A DNA stretch of 42,285 nt from Prevotella sp. (GTDB taxonomy: Bacteria; Bacteroidota; Bacteroidia; Bacteroidales; Bacteroidaceae), in the NCBI GenBank assembly GCA_016290175.1, contig JAEETD010000019.1, positions 1 through 42,285 of the forward strand, in the 5' to 3' direction. Of this stretch, positions 31,201 to 41,754 are shown in pieces; position 1 is the stretch's first letter; each line of letters begins with the position of its first letter. The position numbers and the translations under genes are program-made. Below the pieces are notes generated by a model. That model did not search any database, was not told the DNA's origin, and worked only from the letters and a program-made list of their open reading frames with translations.

Positions 31201-34200
31201 TCGAGTTCTGGATGCTTGATCCTTATATCTACCTCCGCGAACAGGGCAACGCCTCCGACTATAGCGGTGACCTGTATTTCAACCTTGGTGAGGTGAGCGA
31301 GGATATCCTCCGCGACGGCAAGAAATTCTACGAGAGCGGTATGCCTGTGGACGGCAGCAGCTCGTTTACCAATACCCAGTGGGGACGCATCCCCGTACAA
31401 GCCACTCAGACCTACGCCTTCGCCACCACCTCTGGTTCAAGAGCCTTGCAGGATGTGGGTCTCAATGGCCTGAACGACGAGCAGGAGCGCGAATTCGGTG
31501 CCTATAAGGAATGGCTCGACGCCCTCGGAGGCATTGTCACCAACGACAGTATCCTTCAGGCCTGGCGCAATGACCCTGCAGGCGATAATTACCACTACTA
31601 TCGCGGTTCCGACTTCGACAACGAGCAGAAGAGCATCCTCGACCGCTATAAGCGTATCAACAATCCCCAAGGCAACTCACCGGATACTGACGAGCGTACC
31701 GAATCGTATGATACCAGCTATAAGACAGGACCTGATGTGGAGGATATCAATCAGGACTTCACGCTGAATGAGTATGAACGCTACTACCAGTATCGGGTGC
31801 ATATCAGTCCGGAGATCCTCGATGCCTACCGCAATGGAAATGCCGTTCCTGGTTCCTTTATTACTGATATGCGTACCAGCGGTGTGAAGCTGCGCAATGG
31901 CGACACCACCAGCGTGAACTGGTTCCAGTTCCGCATTCCTTTGACGGAATATGAGCGGAAGGAAGGTTCGATTACCGACTTCTCCAGCATCCGATTCATG
32001 CGTATGTTCCTGACCAACTTCCAGAAACCCATCGTGCTGCGTTTCGGCAGTCTCGACCTGGTGCGTGGTGAATGGCGTATCTATAAGCAGAATCTCACAG
32101 GTGGTCTGGAGACCGGAACGGTGAAAGTGAGTGCCGTGAATATCGAGGAAAACAACGACAAACAGCCTGTGAACTATGTGCTGCCACCAGGTATCAGCCG
32201 AGTGACAGACCCCTCACAGCCACAATTGGTAGAAAACAATGAGCAGGCGCTGAACATCGTGGTGGAGAACCTGAGCCCTCAGGAGTCGAAAGCCGTGTAC
32301 AAGAACGCCAACTACGACCTGCGCCAATACAAACGGATGCAGATGTTCGTACACGCCAACCATCTGTTGCCTGACCAGACCTCGCTGCAGGACAATCAGT
32401 TGGCAGTGTTCATCCGTCTGGGAAGCGACTACAAGAGCAATTATTATGAATATGAAATACCTCTGAAGCTGACACCCGACCGCAACACCTACAGCCGCTA
32501 TTCGACTGCAGACCGCAGGGAAGTGTGGCCGGAGGACAATATGCTTGATATCGACCTCAGCGTGTTTACTACCCTGAAAAAAGAGCGCAACAAGCAGAAA
32601 GCTCACGGTACGGCCTCGTATAATCAGATGTTTACGGCCCATGATGAGAAACGACCCAACAACAAGGTGAGTATCATGGGTAATCCCACGTTGGGCGAAG
32701 TGAAGACGATGGTGATTGGTGTGAGGAACGTCTCCGGCGAAACCAAGTCGGGTGAGGTCTGGGTAAACGAGCTGCGACTGATGGAAACCAACAACGACGG
32801 TGGATGGGCGGCTTCAGGTAATCTGCAGGTGCAGCTCTCCGACTTTGGTTCCGTGAATGTGACAGGCCGTTATATCGGCGATGGCTTCGGAGGACTCGAA
32901 GAGAGCGTAATGCAGCGTAGTACGGATACCCAGAAACAATACTCCGTGACCACCTCACTGGAACTGGGCAAATTCTTCCCAGAGAAGGCTCAGGTATCTG
33001 CGCCTCTCTATTACTCTGTCACAAAGGATGAGATACGTCCGCGTTATAATCCTCTCGACTCCGACATGCGTCTGAAGGATGCCCTCGATGCCGCAGCAGA
33101 TCAGCATGAGCGCGACAGTATTGAGTCGCTGGCAGTGACGAAGACCACAAATACGAACTTCTCGCTCAGTAATGTGCGCTGGGGACTGAAGACCAAGAAA
33201 CATCCGATGCCTTACGACCCGGGTAACTTCTCGTTCAGTTACAGTCACGCCCACCAATACAGTTCTGGTGAGACGACTGTCTACGAGAAACGCGACGAAT
33301 GGCGAGGGGCCCTGAACTACAGCTATTCGCCCGTCTATAAGACCTGGGAACCTTTCGGCAAGCTGAAAGGCAAGTCGAAGTGGCTCAATTTCCCCAAGGC
33401 CTTCGGACTGAACTACCTGCCACAAAGCATCAGCTTCAATTCGACCATCAGTCGTGAGTATTATGAACTGCAGGAGCGCGACCTCGAGGATCTGAGTGGG
33501 CAGAAACTGCCATTGATCTTCAATGAGCAGTTCCTCTGGAACCGCGACTTCTCACTCAGATGGGACTTCACGAAGAATCTGCACTTCAATTTCCAATCGG
33601 CTACCCACGCCCAGATCGAGGAACCCTATACCCCCGTGAACAAAGAACTCTACGCAGACCGTTATTACGCGTGGAAAGACTCCGTATGGCAGAGTATCAA
33701 GAACTTAGGCACCCCGCTCGACTACCAACAGCAGGTAACCGCTTCCTATCAATTGCCGCTGAACAAGATACCCATCTTCGACTGGCTCAACAGCGATGCC
33801 TCATATACCGCCAACTACTCATGGACACGTGGAACGGAACTCGAAGACGGCACTTCATTAGGAAACATCATCAACAGCCGCAGGAATGTGAATATCAATG
33901 CATCGCTGAACATGGAGACGCTCTATAGCCACTTCCCCTTCCTGAAGAAAGTGAGTGAGCGTTTCAAGAAAGCCATTCCTAAGAAAACTCCCACCAAGAA
34001 GACCTCGACATCCGCAAAATCGGAGAAATCGGAAAAATCTGATAAATCTGATATATCCGAGAACTCGGACAAATCAGAGAAATCAGTTAAATCAGATAAA
34101 TCTGCCAAATCCGCCAAAGCTCAGCCAACCTCAAAGAACAGCTACCAGCGCGAGATCACACTGAAACCCGATACCACCATCACCGTGGCCCACAACAAGA

Positions 34201-35825
34201 AATCGAAGCGCCTGCGTGTGACCGCCAAGACCAAAGACGGCAAAGTATACAAGCTGAAGTACAAGGTCATCGATGAGAACAAGATCCTCATCAAGACCAA
34301 GGACACCGTCAATATCAAACTCTCCGTGATGGTAAAACCGTCACTTGAGACCAAATGGTGGTATAAGCCCGCTCAGAGTGCGGCCCATCTGCTGATGATG
34401 GTGCGCACCATCAATCTCTCGTATCGCAACCAATACCAGATGAATCTGCCTGGTTTCGTTCCAAACATCGGTGATGCTTTTGGACAACGGTCGTCTGGCG
34501 GACTGTCGCCAGGTCTCGATTTCGCTTTCGGCACCATTGGAGACAGTTATCTGGACAAAGCCCTCGACAACGACTGGCTGATACATAATGACAATGTGGC
34601 CAATCCTGCTACCATCAACAGCAGCAATGATATCCAGCTACGGGCCACGCTGGAGCCCATGCGCGACCTGAAGATAGACCTGAATGCCTCTCGTACGGAC
34701 ACGCGCGCAAAACGTATTCAATATATGTATGAGGGAAGACCCACAACCCATAGCGGCTCCTTTAATATGACCACCATCTCGCTGAAAGGCGCATTCGAAG
34801 GGATGGGCGATGCCAACAACGGCTATCAATCCTCCACCTTCGACGAGTTCTGCAACCTGCTACCAGAGTATGCTGCCCGTGTGGCTGGCCAATATCCAGA
34901 GGCAGGAACGCCCTTTGGCGGTTCTACCGTCACCGACGTGAATCCCTACAGCGCCGATGTCATGATACCCGCCTTCCTCAAGGCCTATACCTCCAGCGGC
35001 GGTTCCTCACTCAATATCTTCCCTGCCCTGACGCGTATGCTGCCTAACTGGTCCATCCGGTATAGCGGATTGTCGAAACTCACCTGGTTCAGCAATCATT
35101 TCAAATCGTTTAATATCAACCACAGCTATAAGTCGGTTTTCAGCATCGGCTCATACGCTTCCTATAGTTCCTGGCGCGAATATATGGGCGACTTGGGCTT
35201 CACCACCGATCAGGCAACAGGCATGCTGCAGCCATCATCTATGTATAATGTCTCGACGGTAAGCATCAACGAGGCCTTCTCACCGCTGATTGGTGCAGAC
35301 GCCACACTCCAGAACGACCTCACGCTGAAGCTGGAATATCGCACGACCCGTGTGCTGAACCTCTCGATGACGAGTGTGCAGATCAACGAGGCCCGTTCAA
35401 ACGACATTGTATTGGGCGCAGGCTATAAGATACGCGATTTCAACCTGTTTGGCGCAGGCGGCAACCGCAAAATCAGCAAGGCCCAGAACCGAGGCAAGTC
35501 CAAAGCCCAGACAAACCAATCAACTCAGACTACCCAGACCCGTGGTCGCTCTGGGGGCGTTAACCACGATATGAACCTGCGTCTTGACATTTCTTTCCGC
35601 AAGCAGGCAGCCATCACCCGTGATATTGCCAGCGGCACCTCTTCAGCATCAAGCGGAAACTCAGCCTTCAAACTGTCGTTCATGGCCGACTATACCCTGA
35701 GCCGTCTGCTCACACTCTCAGCCTATTACGACCAGCAGACGAACACACCGTTGCTCTCCAGCAGCAGTTACCCCACCACAACACGCGACTTCGGACTGTC
35801 GCTGAAGTTCTCGCTAACAAGGTAA
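28260..35825 (+). CDS. sprA: Type IX secretion outer-membrane translocon SprA (Sov)
   Basis: The 2521-residue protein begins at GTG 28260, overlapping ruvA by four bases, with a signal peptide ([20 protein letters not shown]). Its length is like that of SprA/Sov, the giant 36-strand barrel through which type IX cargo passes. Features include the SprA N-terminal block ([25 protein letters not shown] is family-typical in part), many YDxS/NxxNY strand-like motifs, internal RYLGDGFGG-like segments, and a terminal strand ending LKFSLTR. Residues about 1918-1953 are a Ser/Lys/Asp repeat (KSEKSDKSD...) encoded by a AAATCAGAT-type tract, likely a periplasmic or surface loop extension. Its presence implies that this organism exports proteins with C-terminal sorting domains; none is encoded here. 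Confidence 0.95.
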   Translation: MKRFAYIGLVLLSIVAFAAPQDDKTQKKPAPKAQPVSAVDDEDIPDSLLHPRWKIQKTAPVLVEDLDSSALDLKMPDNIRQTVEYDDSLNVYYVGSKIGDTYLNAPVLMTPEEYQKWSEKRALHEFFREKDAENVKTEGKDKFSFADMHFDLGPAEKIFGPGGVRIKTQGTAELKLGATMKNIDNPSLPIRNRKTTSFDFDEKINLNVNGKVGDKVNMNLNYNTDATFDFDTQNMKLKYDGKEDEIIKLVEGGNVSFPSNNSLVKGASSLFGIRTDMQFGKLKLQTVVSQKKSATKSVSAKGGTQTTVFELNAADYEENRHFFLSHYFRDNYDQAMSTLPNLTTGIEINRVEVWITNKTGTTSNTRNIIALTDLGENARLSNHHWAVSGESVPCNAANTEYQTIVTQYADARDIDQASSVLAGIPDFEGGVDYEKLASARLLNSSEYTVNKALGYISLKTGLQTDQVLAVAYEFTAGGQTYQVGEFASDNTQPAQALFVKTLKNTSNNPTQGNWDLMMKNVYYLASTVERTKFRLDIKYQSDTAGVYLTYIPDQRVKEQTLLRMLGCDRLDNNNKNHSNGYFDFVEGYTVSNGRVFLPSAEPFGDYLYKQLTAKGLSDAEANKYVFSQLYDSTKTVAKQTAEKNKFVMTGQYKGRSANVISLDAAYVPQGSVVVTAGGVTLQEGSDYSVDYNAGEVTILNQSIIDAGTNVNVSLETNTEYGMQRKTMLGLNWEYDFTKNFQIGGTIMHLSEQALISKVQMGEEPLKNTIWGLNVNWKQDSQWLTSILNKIPLLHVKDPSHITFSGEFAHLIAGTASGTQDNASYIDDFENTKNYIPVGEPKQWTISSVPLMFRESADKTGVSSGYNRALLAWYYIDPIFTRHSSTLTPSHIKSDLEQLSNHYVREVYVKELYPNRQQSTYSGATSTLSVLNLAYYPEERGPYNLTTDLNSNGSLRQPETKWGGMMRKLETTDFEQANIEYIEFWMLDPYIYLREQGNASDYSGDLYFNLGEVSEDILRDGKKFYESGMPVDGSSSFTNTQWGRIPVQATQTYAFATTSGSRALQDVGLNGLNDEQEREFGAYKEWLDALGGIVTNDSILQAWRNDPAGDNYHYYRGSDFDNEQKSILDRYKRINNPQGNSPDTDERTESYDTSYKTGPDVEDINQDFTLNEYERYYQYRVHISPEILDAYRNGNAVPGSFITDMRTSGVKLRNGDTTSVNWFQFRIPLTEYERKEGSITDFSSIRFMRMFLTNFQKPIVLRFGSLDLVRGEWRIYKQNLTGGLETGTVKVSAVNIEENNDKQPVNYVLPPGISRVTDPSQPQLVENNEQALNIVVENLSPQESKAVYKNANYDLRQYKRMQMFVHANHLLPDQTSLQDNQLAVFIRLGSDYKSNYYEYEIPLKLTPDRNTYSRYSTADRREVWPEDNMLDIDLSVFTTLKKERNKQKAHGTASYNQMFTAHDEKRPNNKVSIMGNPTLGEVKTMVIGVRNVSGETKSGEVWVNELRLMETNNDGGWAASGNLQVQLSDFGSVNVTGRYIGDGFGGLEESVMQRSTDTQKQYSVTTSLELGKFFPEKAQVSAPLYYSVTKDEIRPRYNPLDSDMRLKDALDAAADQHERDSIESLAVTKTTNTNFSLSNVRWGLKTKKHPMPYDPGNFSFSYSHAHQYSSGETTVYEKRDEWRGALNYSYSPVYKTWEPFGKLKGKSKWLNFPKAFGLNYLPQSISFNSTISREYYELQERDLEDLSGQKLPLIFNEQFLWNRDFSLRWDFTKNLHFNFQSATHAQIEEPYTPVNKELYADRYYAWKDSVWQSIKNLGTPLDYQQQVTASYQLPLNKIPIFDWLNSDASYTANYSWTRGTELEDGTSLGNIINSRRNVNINASLNMETLYSHFPFLKKVSERFKKAIPKKTPTKKTSTSAKSEKSEKSDKSDISENSDKSEKSVKSDKSAKSAKAQPTSKNSYQREITLKPDTTITVAHNKKSKRLRVTAKTKDGKVYKLKYKVIDENKILIKTKDTVNIKLSVMVKPSLETKWWYKPAQSAAHLLMMVRTINLSYRNQYQMNLPGFVPNIGDAFGQRSSGGLSPGLDFAFGTIGDSYLDKALDNDWLIHNDNVANPATINSSNDIQLRATLEPMRDLKIDLNASRTDTRAKRIQYMYEGRPTTHSGSFNMTTISLKGAFEGMGDANNGYQSSTFDEFCNLLPEYAARVAGQYPEAGTPFGGSTVTDVNPYSADVMIPAFLKAYTSSGGSSLNIFPALTRMLPNWSIRYSGLSKLTWFSNHFKSFNINHSYKSVFSIGSYASYSSWREYMGDLGFTTDQATGMLQPSSMYNVSTVSINEAFSPLIGADATLQNDLTLKLEYRTTRVLNLSMTSVQINEARSNDIVLGAGYKIRDFNLFGAGGNRKISKAQNRGKSKAQTNQSTQTTQTRGRSGGVNHDMNLRLDISFRKQAAITRDIASGTSSASSGNSAFKLSFMADYTLSRLLTLSAYYDQQTNTPLLSSSSYPTTTRDFGLSLKFSLTR
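34012..34119. repeat. Nine-base repeat tract (AAATCNGAN) in sprA
   Basis: About twelve degenerate units such as AAATCGGAG, AAATCTGAT, AAATCAGAG, AAATCAGTT and AAATCTGCC run in frame, encoding K-S-x triplets. The unit length of nine keeps the frame when copies are gained or lost. Confidence 0.85.
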
Positions 35826-35938
35826 GCGTTTTACATTTTTTAGCGAAAAGAGTGTGAATATTCTTTAAATTCGCACAAAAAAGTATAATATCGCAAGTCT
35901 GTGATACATAATACAAGGATACTTTAAGAAACAAATCG

Positions 35939-35946
35939 TATCTTTG
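35939..35946 (+). promoter_or_regulatory. -7 box of the three-domain lipoprotein gene (TATCTTTG)
   Basis: CAAATCGTATCTTTGCAC matches the extended -7 pattern; no TTTG at -33. The leader of about 75 bases is very A/T-rich and ends in AATTAAAAAAAACTAAAGT, as often seen before highly translated Bacteroidetes genes. Confidence 0.65.
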
Positions 35947-36028
35947 CACTCTGAATATATATTATATATATAAAGCGGAATTAATTAGCAACAAAATCAT
36001 ATTATTATCAATTAAAAAAAACTAAAGT

Positions 36029-37831
36029 ATGAAACAGAAAAATTGTTTTTTGGCGGTAGCAGCCACGATGCTGTTAGCAGCCGCAAGTTTCACTTCATGT
36101 TCTAATCAGGACAATGTCGTCTATGATCCTTCTTCGGAGCCTGCTGACTATTCTTTTGATGAGGGTAGCATGATTCTCAATGGTAAGTGCGAAGTTATCA
36201 GCAACGTTGCTAACTATTGGGTTACTGTTGGTCAGGATGCCGCTGCATTCAACGGAAATGCTACTATCAAATGGGATGAGGAAACTCCGAGGAACCATTG
36301 TGTAATTGTTGAGGCTCGTAGTGAGTCTGAGGCAAGAGCTGCTGGTAATTTTGGTGCACAGACATGGGCTGATGCCAACAAATATGCAGACCATGACACC
36401 CAGTTCTATATCACTTTTGGTGAGGAAAACGCCCTTAACGCAAAGGATCAGATCCGCATCACCATGGATGTAAAGGCTGATGAGGATTTCACGGCAGGCA
36501 CAGGTACACATGGTGCTCCTGGTTCATATATCGGTGGTGGCATTGGCAACGTGCCTTTCACTACAGAGTGGACAAACTGGGATTCAGGCTTCGTTACAAT
36601 TAACAATAATCAGGCTGGTGCTTACTCTATCGCATTCAATCTGGCCAACACCAGCAAGGATGCCGCTAACAGATTCTTCTTCGATAACATCCGTGTTGAG
36701 GTTAAGCGTTTCATTCCGGATCCAGAGCCCACACAGATTGAAGGTTATCAGGTTGTTTTCTGGAACTGGGGCGTAGCAAAGCAGGATCAGTTCTCTGTGA
36801 AATATTTCAAGAACTACACTGCTCCTAAGGCTGAGGATGGTGCAATCGTTGTTGAGAGCCTCGATCCTAATAAGACCTATACCGAGTATGACAATGCTGG
36901 TGCAGATGCAAAACTTGCACAGAATTGGGATACCCAGTTCCTGATTTCACTGCCTGAGCCATTGGCAAAGGGAACAAAGGTGAAGCTTGCTATGAAGGTT
37001 AAGGCTGACAAGGCCGCTAGCGCAGAGACTCAGGCTCATAAGGTAGCTCCTGCTCCTGGTGCAATCGAAGGTCAGAATGGTTACGCTGGAACTTATATTC
37101 ACTATGCATTGGCAGGTAATATTGCATTTACTACAGAGTGGAAAGATTTAACCGTAGACTTTACTGTTCCCGATCAGGCCGATGGTATGCAGTCTATCTG
37201 TCTTAATCTCGAAGTGCTGAGAGAGATCAACAAGTACTACTTCGACGATGTCACAGTATATGTTGAGAAAGAGTGGGAACCCAAAGCAGAAGAAGGTTGG
37301 GATATCTTAACCTTTGACTCCGGTAAGGGTGGTGCTAACGGCAGTAAGTTCCAGGTGAAGTACTTCAAGAACTACGTTGCTGCTAAGGCTGCTGACGGTG
37401 CTGTTATCGCAGAGAGCCTCGATCCCGAGAAGACTTACACACAGTATGACAATGCTGGTGCAGATGCTAAAGTTGCTCAGAACTGGGACACTCAGTTCCT
37501 GATTGGTCTGCCTAAGGCTGTTGCAAAGGGTACAAAGATGAAGCTTCAGATGCTGGTTAAGGCTGACAAGGCCACCAATGGAGAGTCTCAGGCTCATGGC
37601 GTACTGCCAAAGGTTGGCGCTATCGAAGGCAAAGATGGTTATAATGGTACATATCTGCACTATCAGTTGCTGGGTAATGTTCCATTCACAACTGAGTGGA
37701 CACCATTCGAGACAGAGTTCACAGTTCCCGATCAAGGCGATGGCATGGGCTCTATCTGTCTCAACCTCGAAGTGCTGAGAGAAGTCAATAAATACTACTT
37801 CAAGGAGATTGTTGTAAGAGTTGCGAAATAA
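36029..37831 (+). CDS. Lipoprotein with three tandem CBM-like beta-sandwich domains
   Basis: The 600-residue product has a lipoprotein signal with Cys24 (AAASFTSC) followed by SNQDN, so surface exposure is possible. The mature part is three tandem units of about 180 residues (roughly 40-228, 240-413, 423-600). Each has a WDTQF/HDTQFYI strand, a basic KVKLxMxVKADK strand, a conserved GTYLHY/GSYIGG segment, FTTEW and a final strand (YYFDDVTVYVEK type). Units 2 and 3 are very similar, including YDNAGADAKxAQNWDTQFLI and VPDQxDGMxSICLNLEVLRE; unit 1 is divergent. The fold resembles carbohydrate-binding modules, but no ligand can be named. T/A-ending codons (GGT, GCT, GCA) dominate, unlike sprA, which suggests high expression. 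It has its own promoter and terminator. Confidence 0.82.
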   Translation: MKQKNCFLAVAATMLLAAASFTSCSNQDNVVYDPSSEPADYSFDEGSMILNGKCEVISNVANYWVTVGQDAAAFNGNATIKWDEETPRNHCVIVEARSESEARAAGNFGAQTWADANKYADHDTQFYITFGEENALNAKDQIRITMDVKADEDFTAGTGTHGAPGSYIGGGIGNVPFTTEWTNWDSGFVTINNNQAGAYSIAFNLANTSKDAANRFFFDNIRVEVKRFIPDPEPTQIEGYQVVFWNWGVAKQDQFSVKYFKNYTAPKAEDGAIVVESLDPNKTYTEYDNAGADAKLAQNWDTQFLISLPEPLAKGTKVKLAMKVKADKAASAETQAHKVAPAPGAIEGQNGYAGTYIHYALAGNIAFTTEWKDLTVDFTVPDQADGMQSICLNLEVLREINKYYFDDVTVYVEKEWEPKAEEGWDILTFDSGKGGANGSKFQVKYFKNYVAAKAADGAVIAESLDPEKTYTQYDNAGADAKVAQNWDTQFLIGLPKAVAKGTKMKLQMLVKADKATNGESQAHGVLPKVGAIEGKDGYNGTYLHYQLLGNVPFTTEWTPFETEFTVPDQGDGMGSICLNLEVLREVNKYYFKEIVVRVAK

Positions 37832-37849
37832 ATTCACGACAGACTATAA

Positions 37850-37885
37850 AAAGATCGGTGCGCCAAACGGTGCACCGATCTTTTA
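37850..37885 (+). terminator. Terminator of the three-domain lipoprotein gene
   Basis: AAAGATCGGTGC (37850-37861) pairs with GCACCGATCTTT (37872-37883), with TTTT at the end. Confidence 0.88.
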
Positions 37886-37900
37886 GTATCATTTTATATC

Positions 37901-37934
37901 AAAAAAGAGCCACTTGCTGCGCAGCAAGTGGTTC
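37901..37934 (-). terminator. Terminator of the etfBA-acd operon
   Basis: On the minus strand GAACCACTTGCTGC pairs with GCAGCAAGTGGCTC with no loop beyond the centre, then TTTTTT. It faces the plus-strand terminator 15 bases away. Confidence 0.85.
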
Positions 37935-37955
37935 TTCAGTATTCTGGAAAGGCAC

Positions 37956-39686
37956 TTATTCTTCCGTCTCAGGCTCTGCAGCCTTGAACGAAGCCAGATC
38001 CTCTACCTGGAAAGCCTTGATGTATGCAGACTTACCGAGAACATCCTCCTCAGTCATACGAACATATACGTTGGCACTCTTCTCGAAGAGCTCAGGAGCC
38101 TTCGTGGCATCACGGAGGATGAGGAGCGACATTACGAGCTCGGCTGTCATATCATAGAGACGACGAGCTAAGAAATCCTGTGCATCCTGATTCTCCAGTG
38201 CTTTCACGTTGGCAAGAGCCTCCTCGTAAACAGGAACGAGCTTCTCAACACGAGCCTTCAGGTTCTTCAGGCTATCGCTAACCTCAAGACTAGCCAGCAT
38301 TTCTTTAATATTGTTCAGCATGGTGCCGTTGGTGATGTAACGGATAGCAGCAACAACCTGCAACTGGGTGGTACCCTCATAGATAGAGAAGATACGGGCA
38401 TCGCGGAACAAGCGCTGGCTCTTGTACTCCATGATGAAGCCTGAACCACCGTGGATGCTGATAGCATCGTAAGCGTTCTGGTTGGCGTACTCTGAGTTCA
38501 TACCCTTGGCCAGTGGTGTGAAGGCATCAGCCAGACGCTGATACTTCTTCAGCTCCTGCTTCTCTTCCGGCTCCAACTTGCGGTCGCGCTCGATATCCTC
38601 CAAGCACTTGTAGATATCCACATAAGCGGCTGTCTCGTACAGCAGTGAACGGCCAGCATCGAGCTTGGCCTTCATGCGGCTGAGCATGTCATAAACAGCG
38701 GGGAAGTTGATGATCTTATCACCAAACTGCTGACGCTCCTTGGCGTAAGCCAGACCCTCGTTGTAAGCCTCCTGCTCAACACCTACACTCTGAGCGGCGA
38801 TACCCAGACGAGCACCGTTCATCAAGGCCATCACATACTTGATCAGACCCAGACGGGTGCTACCGCAGAGCTCTGCCTTAGCGTTCTTATAAGTCAACTC
38901 ACAAGTAGGTGAGCCGTGGATACCGAGCTTGTGCTCGATGTGACGCACATTCACACCACCCTGGCGCTTGTCGTAGATGAACATCGACAGACCACGTCCG
39001 TCCTTAGTGCCCTCCTCAGAACGAGCCAGCACGAGGTGGATATCAGAGTCACCATTGGTGATGAAACGCTTCACACCGTTCAGGCGCCAGCAGTTCTCCT
39101 TCTCATCGAAGGTGGCCTTCAGCATCACACGCTGCAGGTCTGAACCGGCATCGGGCTCAGTGAGGTCCATACTCATACCCTCACCAGCGCAAACGCGGGG
39201 GATGTACTTTTGGCGCTGCTCTTCGCTACCGAACTCATAGAGGGTATCGATACAGCTCTGCAGGCTCCAGATGTTCTGGAAACCGGCATCAGCAGCCGAA
39301 ATCATCTCAGAGAGCATAGAGAACACAGCGTTAGGCAGGTTCAAGCCGCCGTAACGACGGGGCATCGAAACACCCCAAAGACCTGCCTTGCGGGTGGCAT
39401 CGAGGTTCTCGTAGGTCTTAGAGGCGTAGATCATACGGCCGTTCTCCAAATGGGGACCTTCGAGGTCAACTGCCTCAGAGTTTGGCTCGATGATATTGGC
39501 AGCCACGTCGCCAGTGATGTCGAGAATCTGCTTGTAGTTCTCGATGGCATCGCCCAGGTCAACGGGAGCGTAGTCATATTCTTTCGCATCAGCGAAACCC
39601 TTTTCTTTCAGCTCAACGATACGAGCCATCAGGGGGTGGTTCAAGTAGAACCCGATCTCAGGATGATCGCTATAATAGTTTGCCAT
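37956..39686 (-). CDS. Acyl-CoA dehydrogenase family protein
   Basis: The 576-residue flavoenzyme has the acyl-CoA dehydrogenase blocks MSMDLTEPDAGSDL (FAD site), GVKRFITNGD, LNGARLGIAAQSVG-like helix (NGARLGIAAQS), AISIHGGSGFIMEY and RIFSIYEGTTQLQ with catalytic Glu437. A C-terminal extension of about 120 residues places it with the longer class (580-600 residues). It oxidises an acyl-CoA to the enoyl-CoA and passes electrons to the ETF encoded just upstream, starting 2 bases after etfA ends. Substrate chain type is not predictable; branched-chain or short-chain acyl-CoA are candidates. Confidence 0.92.
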   Translation of the reverse strand: MANYYSDHPEIGFYLNHPLMARIVELKEKGFADAKEYDYAPVDLGDAIENYKQILDITGDVAANIIEPNSEAVDLEGPHLENGRMIYASKTYENLDATRKAGLWGVSMPRRYGGLNLPNAVFSMLSEMISAADAGFQNIWSLQSCIDTLYEFGSEEQRQKYIPRVCAGEGMSMDLTEPDAGSDLQRVMLKATFDEKENCWRLNGVKRFITNGDSDIHLVLARSEEGTKDGRGLSMFIYDKRQGGVNVRHIEHKLGIHGSPTCELTYKNAKAELCGSTRLGLIKYVMALMNGARLGIAAQSVGVEQEAYNEGLAYAKERQQFGDKIINFPAVYDMLSRMKAKLDAGRSLLYETAAYVDIYKCLEDIERDRKLEPEEKQELKKYQRLADAFTPLAKGMNSEYANQNAYDAISIHGGSGFIMEYKSQRLFRDARIFSIYEGTTQLQVVAAIRYITNGTMLNNIKEMLASLEVSDSLKNLKARVEKLVPVYEEALANVKALENQDAQDFLARRLYDMTAELVMSLLILRDATKAPELFEKSANVYVRMTEEDVLGKSAYIKAFQVEDLASFKAAEPETEE

Positions 39687-39688
39687 AA

Positions 39689-40711
39689 TTACTTCGAATT
39701 TTGCTTATAGTATTTAATGAGTTTGGGAACTACCTCTTCAACTGTGCCAACAATCACATAGTCGGCGATACGGTTGATAGGAGCATCGGGATCAGAATTG
39801 ATGCTGATGATGATACCAGAGTCCTGCATACCAGCGATGTGCTGGATCTGACCGGAGATACCGCAGGCGATGTACACCTTCGGATGAACGGTAACACCAG
39901 TCTGACCAATCTGACGGTCGTGATCCAACCAGCCAGCGTCAACAGCAGCACGAGAGCCGCCTACCTCACCGTGCAGCACCTTAGCCAGGTCGAACAGCAG
40001 GTCGAAATTCTCTTTAGAGCCCATACCGTAACCACCAGCTACAACGATGGGAGCACCCTTCAAGTTGTGCTTGGCAGCCTCTACGTGGTGATCGAGCACC
40101 TTCACGACAAAGGCCTCGGGGCTAACATACTTGCTAACCTCTGGGTAAACGACTTCTTTCTTGCAGGCACCCTCATAGATAGCCTTCTGCATCACGCCAG
40201 AGCGGACAGTTGCCATCTGAGGACGATGGTCGGGGTTCACGATAGTAGCCACGATGTTACCACCAAAGGCAGGACGAATCTGATAGAGCAACTGCTCATA
40301 GTGCTTGCCACTCTTGGCATCGTCGTATGGGCCAATTTCCAACTCTGTGCAGTCAGCGGTCAGACCAGAAGTCAGCGATGAACTAACACGAGGGCCGAGG
40401 TCGCGACCAATCACGGTAGCACCCATCAGACAGATCTGAGGCTGCTCCTCCTTGAAGAGGTTTACGAGGATGTCAGTGTGGGGAGCTGAGGTGTAGGGGA
40501 ACAGGTCCTTACCGTCGAACACAAACAGCTTGTCGACACCGTAAGGCAGAATCTGATCCTCTACCTTGCCCTTGATGTCTGTACCAGCTACAACAGCGTG
40601 AAGCTCAACACCCAGCGTATTGGCGAGTTTGCGACCCTTGGTCAGCAACTCCTGAGATACTTCCTGCACTAATGTGCCTTCAATCTCGCAATATACAAAT
40701 ACGTTATTCAT
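39689..40711 (-). CDS. etfA: Electron transfer flavoprotein alpha subunit
   Basis: The 340-residue subunit binds FAD through its C-terminal domain: VVAGGYGMGSKENFDLL, GEVGGSRAAVDAGWLDHDRQIGQTG, YIACGISGQIQHIAGM and INSDPDAPINRIADY. With EtfB it forms the soluble carrier taking electrons from the acyl-CoA dehydrogenase. It sits 7 bases after etfB and 2 bases before the dehydrogenase. Full length. Confidence 0.96.
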   Translation of the reverse strand: MNNVFVYCEIEGTLVQEVSQELLTKGRKLANTLGVELHAVVAGTDIKGKVEDQILPYGVDKLFVFDGKDLFPYTSAPHTDILVNLFKEEQPQICLMGATVIGRDLGPRVSSSLTSGLTADCTELEIGPYDDAKSGKHYEQLLYQIRPAFGGNIVATIVNPDHRPQMATVRSGVMQKAIYEGACKKEVVYPEVSKYVSPEAFVVKVLDHHVEAAKHNLKGAPIVVAGGYGMGSKENFDLLFDLAKVLHGEVGGSRAAVDAGWLDHDRQIGQTGVTVHPKVYIACGISGQIQHIAGMQDSGIIISINSDPDAPINRIADYVIVGTVEEVVPKLIKYYKQNSK

Positions 40712-40718
40712 ATCTCAA

Positions 40719-41591
40719 TTAACCAATAATCTTCTCGTCCAACAATTCTTTGATCATTCCCTCGATATCAGCATCAGAAGCCGTCAAAGTCTTCGACTCC
40801 TTAGCCTGGAACACGATGTTCTTAATGGCCTTCACTTTTGTGGGAGAACCACTAAGACCACACTGCTGCACATCGCCATCCACATCAGCTACGCTCCACT
40901 GGTTCAGTGTCAGGTAGGGACGCTCCTCATAGAGGTTATCATAAGCCGTACCTTCGGCAGGCCTTTCCATAGGACAGGTAGCACGCTTGTACTTCATCAC
41001 CAGTTTAGCGTTCTGGGGACGGCAGGGAGCAGCACTTCCATTAACAGTAATCACCACAGGCAGCGGAGCCTCAACAGTCTCCACACCACCATCGATCACA
41101 CGCTTGATGGTAGCCTTACCATCCTTCACTGAGAGCACCTCCTCAGCGTAAGTCACCTGGTTCAAGCCCAGCTTCTGAGCAACCTGAGGACCTACCTGAG
41201 CAGTATCACCGTCGATAGCCTGACGACCACCGATCACAATATCCACGTCGCCAATCTTCTTGATGGCAGTAGCCAATGCATAAGAAGTAGCGAGGGTATC
41301 AGCACCAGCGAAGAGACGGTCGGTGAGCAACCAACCTGTATCAGCGCCACGATAAAGTCCCTGACGGATAATTTCACCTGCACGTGGAGGACCCATTGTG
41401 AGGATTCCTACTGTTGAGCCCGGATTCTGTTCCTTCAGGCGAAGGGCCTGCTCCAAGGCGTTCAAATCTTCTGGATTGAAGATGGCGGGTAAGGCAGCAC
41501 GATTCACAGTACCTTCGGCAGTCATTGCATCCTTACCCACATTTCGGGTGTCTGGCACTTGCTTGGCCAGAACAACAATTTTTAAAGCCAT
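40719..41591 (-). CDS. etfB: Electron transfer flavoprotein beta subunit
   Basis: The 290-residue protein starts MALKIVVLAKQVPDT (ATG 41591) and has LNALEQALRLKE, the AMP-binding VDIVIGGRQAIDGDTAQVGPQVA and the ETF-beta signature region VTVNGSAAPCRPQ...MKYKRA. A longer frame to 41780 covers the promoter and is rejected. It is first in the operon etfB-etfA-acd. The leader is about 120 bases long, unusually long for this window. Confidence 0.95.
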   Translation of the reverse strand: MALKIVVLAKQVPDTRNVGKDAMTAEGTVNRAALPAIFNPEDLNALEQALRLKEQNPGSTVGILTMGPPRAGEIIRQGLYRGADTGWLLTDRLFAGADTLATSYALATAIKKIGDVDIVIGGRQAIDGDTAQVGPQVAQKLGLNQVTYAEEVLSVKDGKATIKRVIDGGVETVEAPLPVVITVNGSAAPCRPQNAKLVMKYKRATCPMERPAEGTAYDNLYEERPYLTLNQWSVADVDGDVQQCGLSGSPTKVKAIKNIVFQAKESKTLTASDADIEGMIKELLDEKIIG

Positions 41592-41717
41592 ATATATATT
41601 ATTAATAATGTATATTCTCTGAAAACGGCTGACAAGAACAGTGCAAACCGAATGCAGAGTGCTCGCTCTTTGCTGAGGTGAAGCCTGTTCTCGCGGACGA
41701 TTTCTTAAAATCGGCCG

Positions 41718-41749
41718 CAAAGGTACTGCTTTTTGGGGACACAGCCAAA
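41718..41749 (-). promoter_or_regulatory. etfB operon promoter (minus strand)
   Basis: TTTG at 41749-41746 and TACCTTTG at 41725-41718 are 20 bases apart, a full consensus match. Transcription would start near 41710. Confidence 0.8.
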
Positions 41750-41754
41750 TAAAA

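Noticed and set aside
41592..41710. Riboswitch in the long etfB leader
   Set aside because: No known aptamer pattern or clear terminator/anti-terminator pair was seen.
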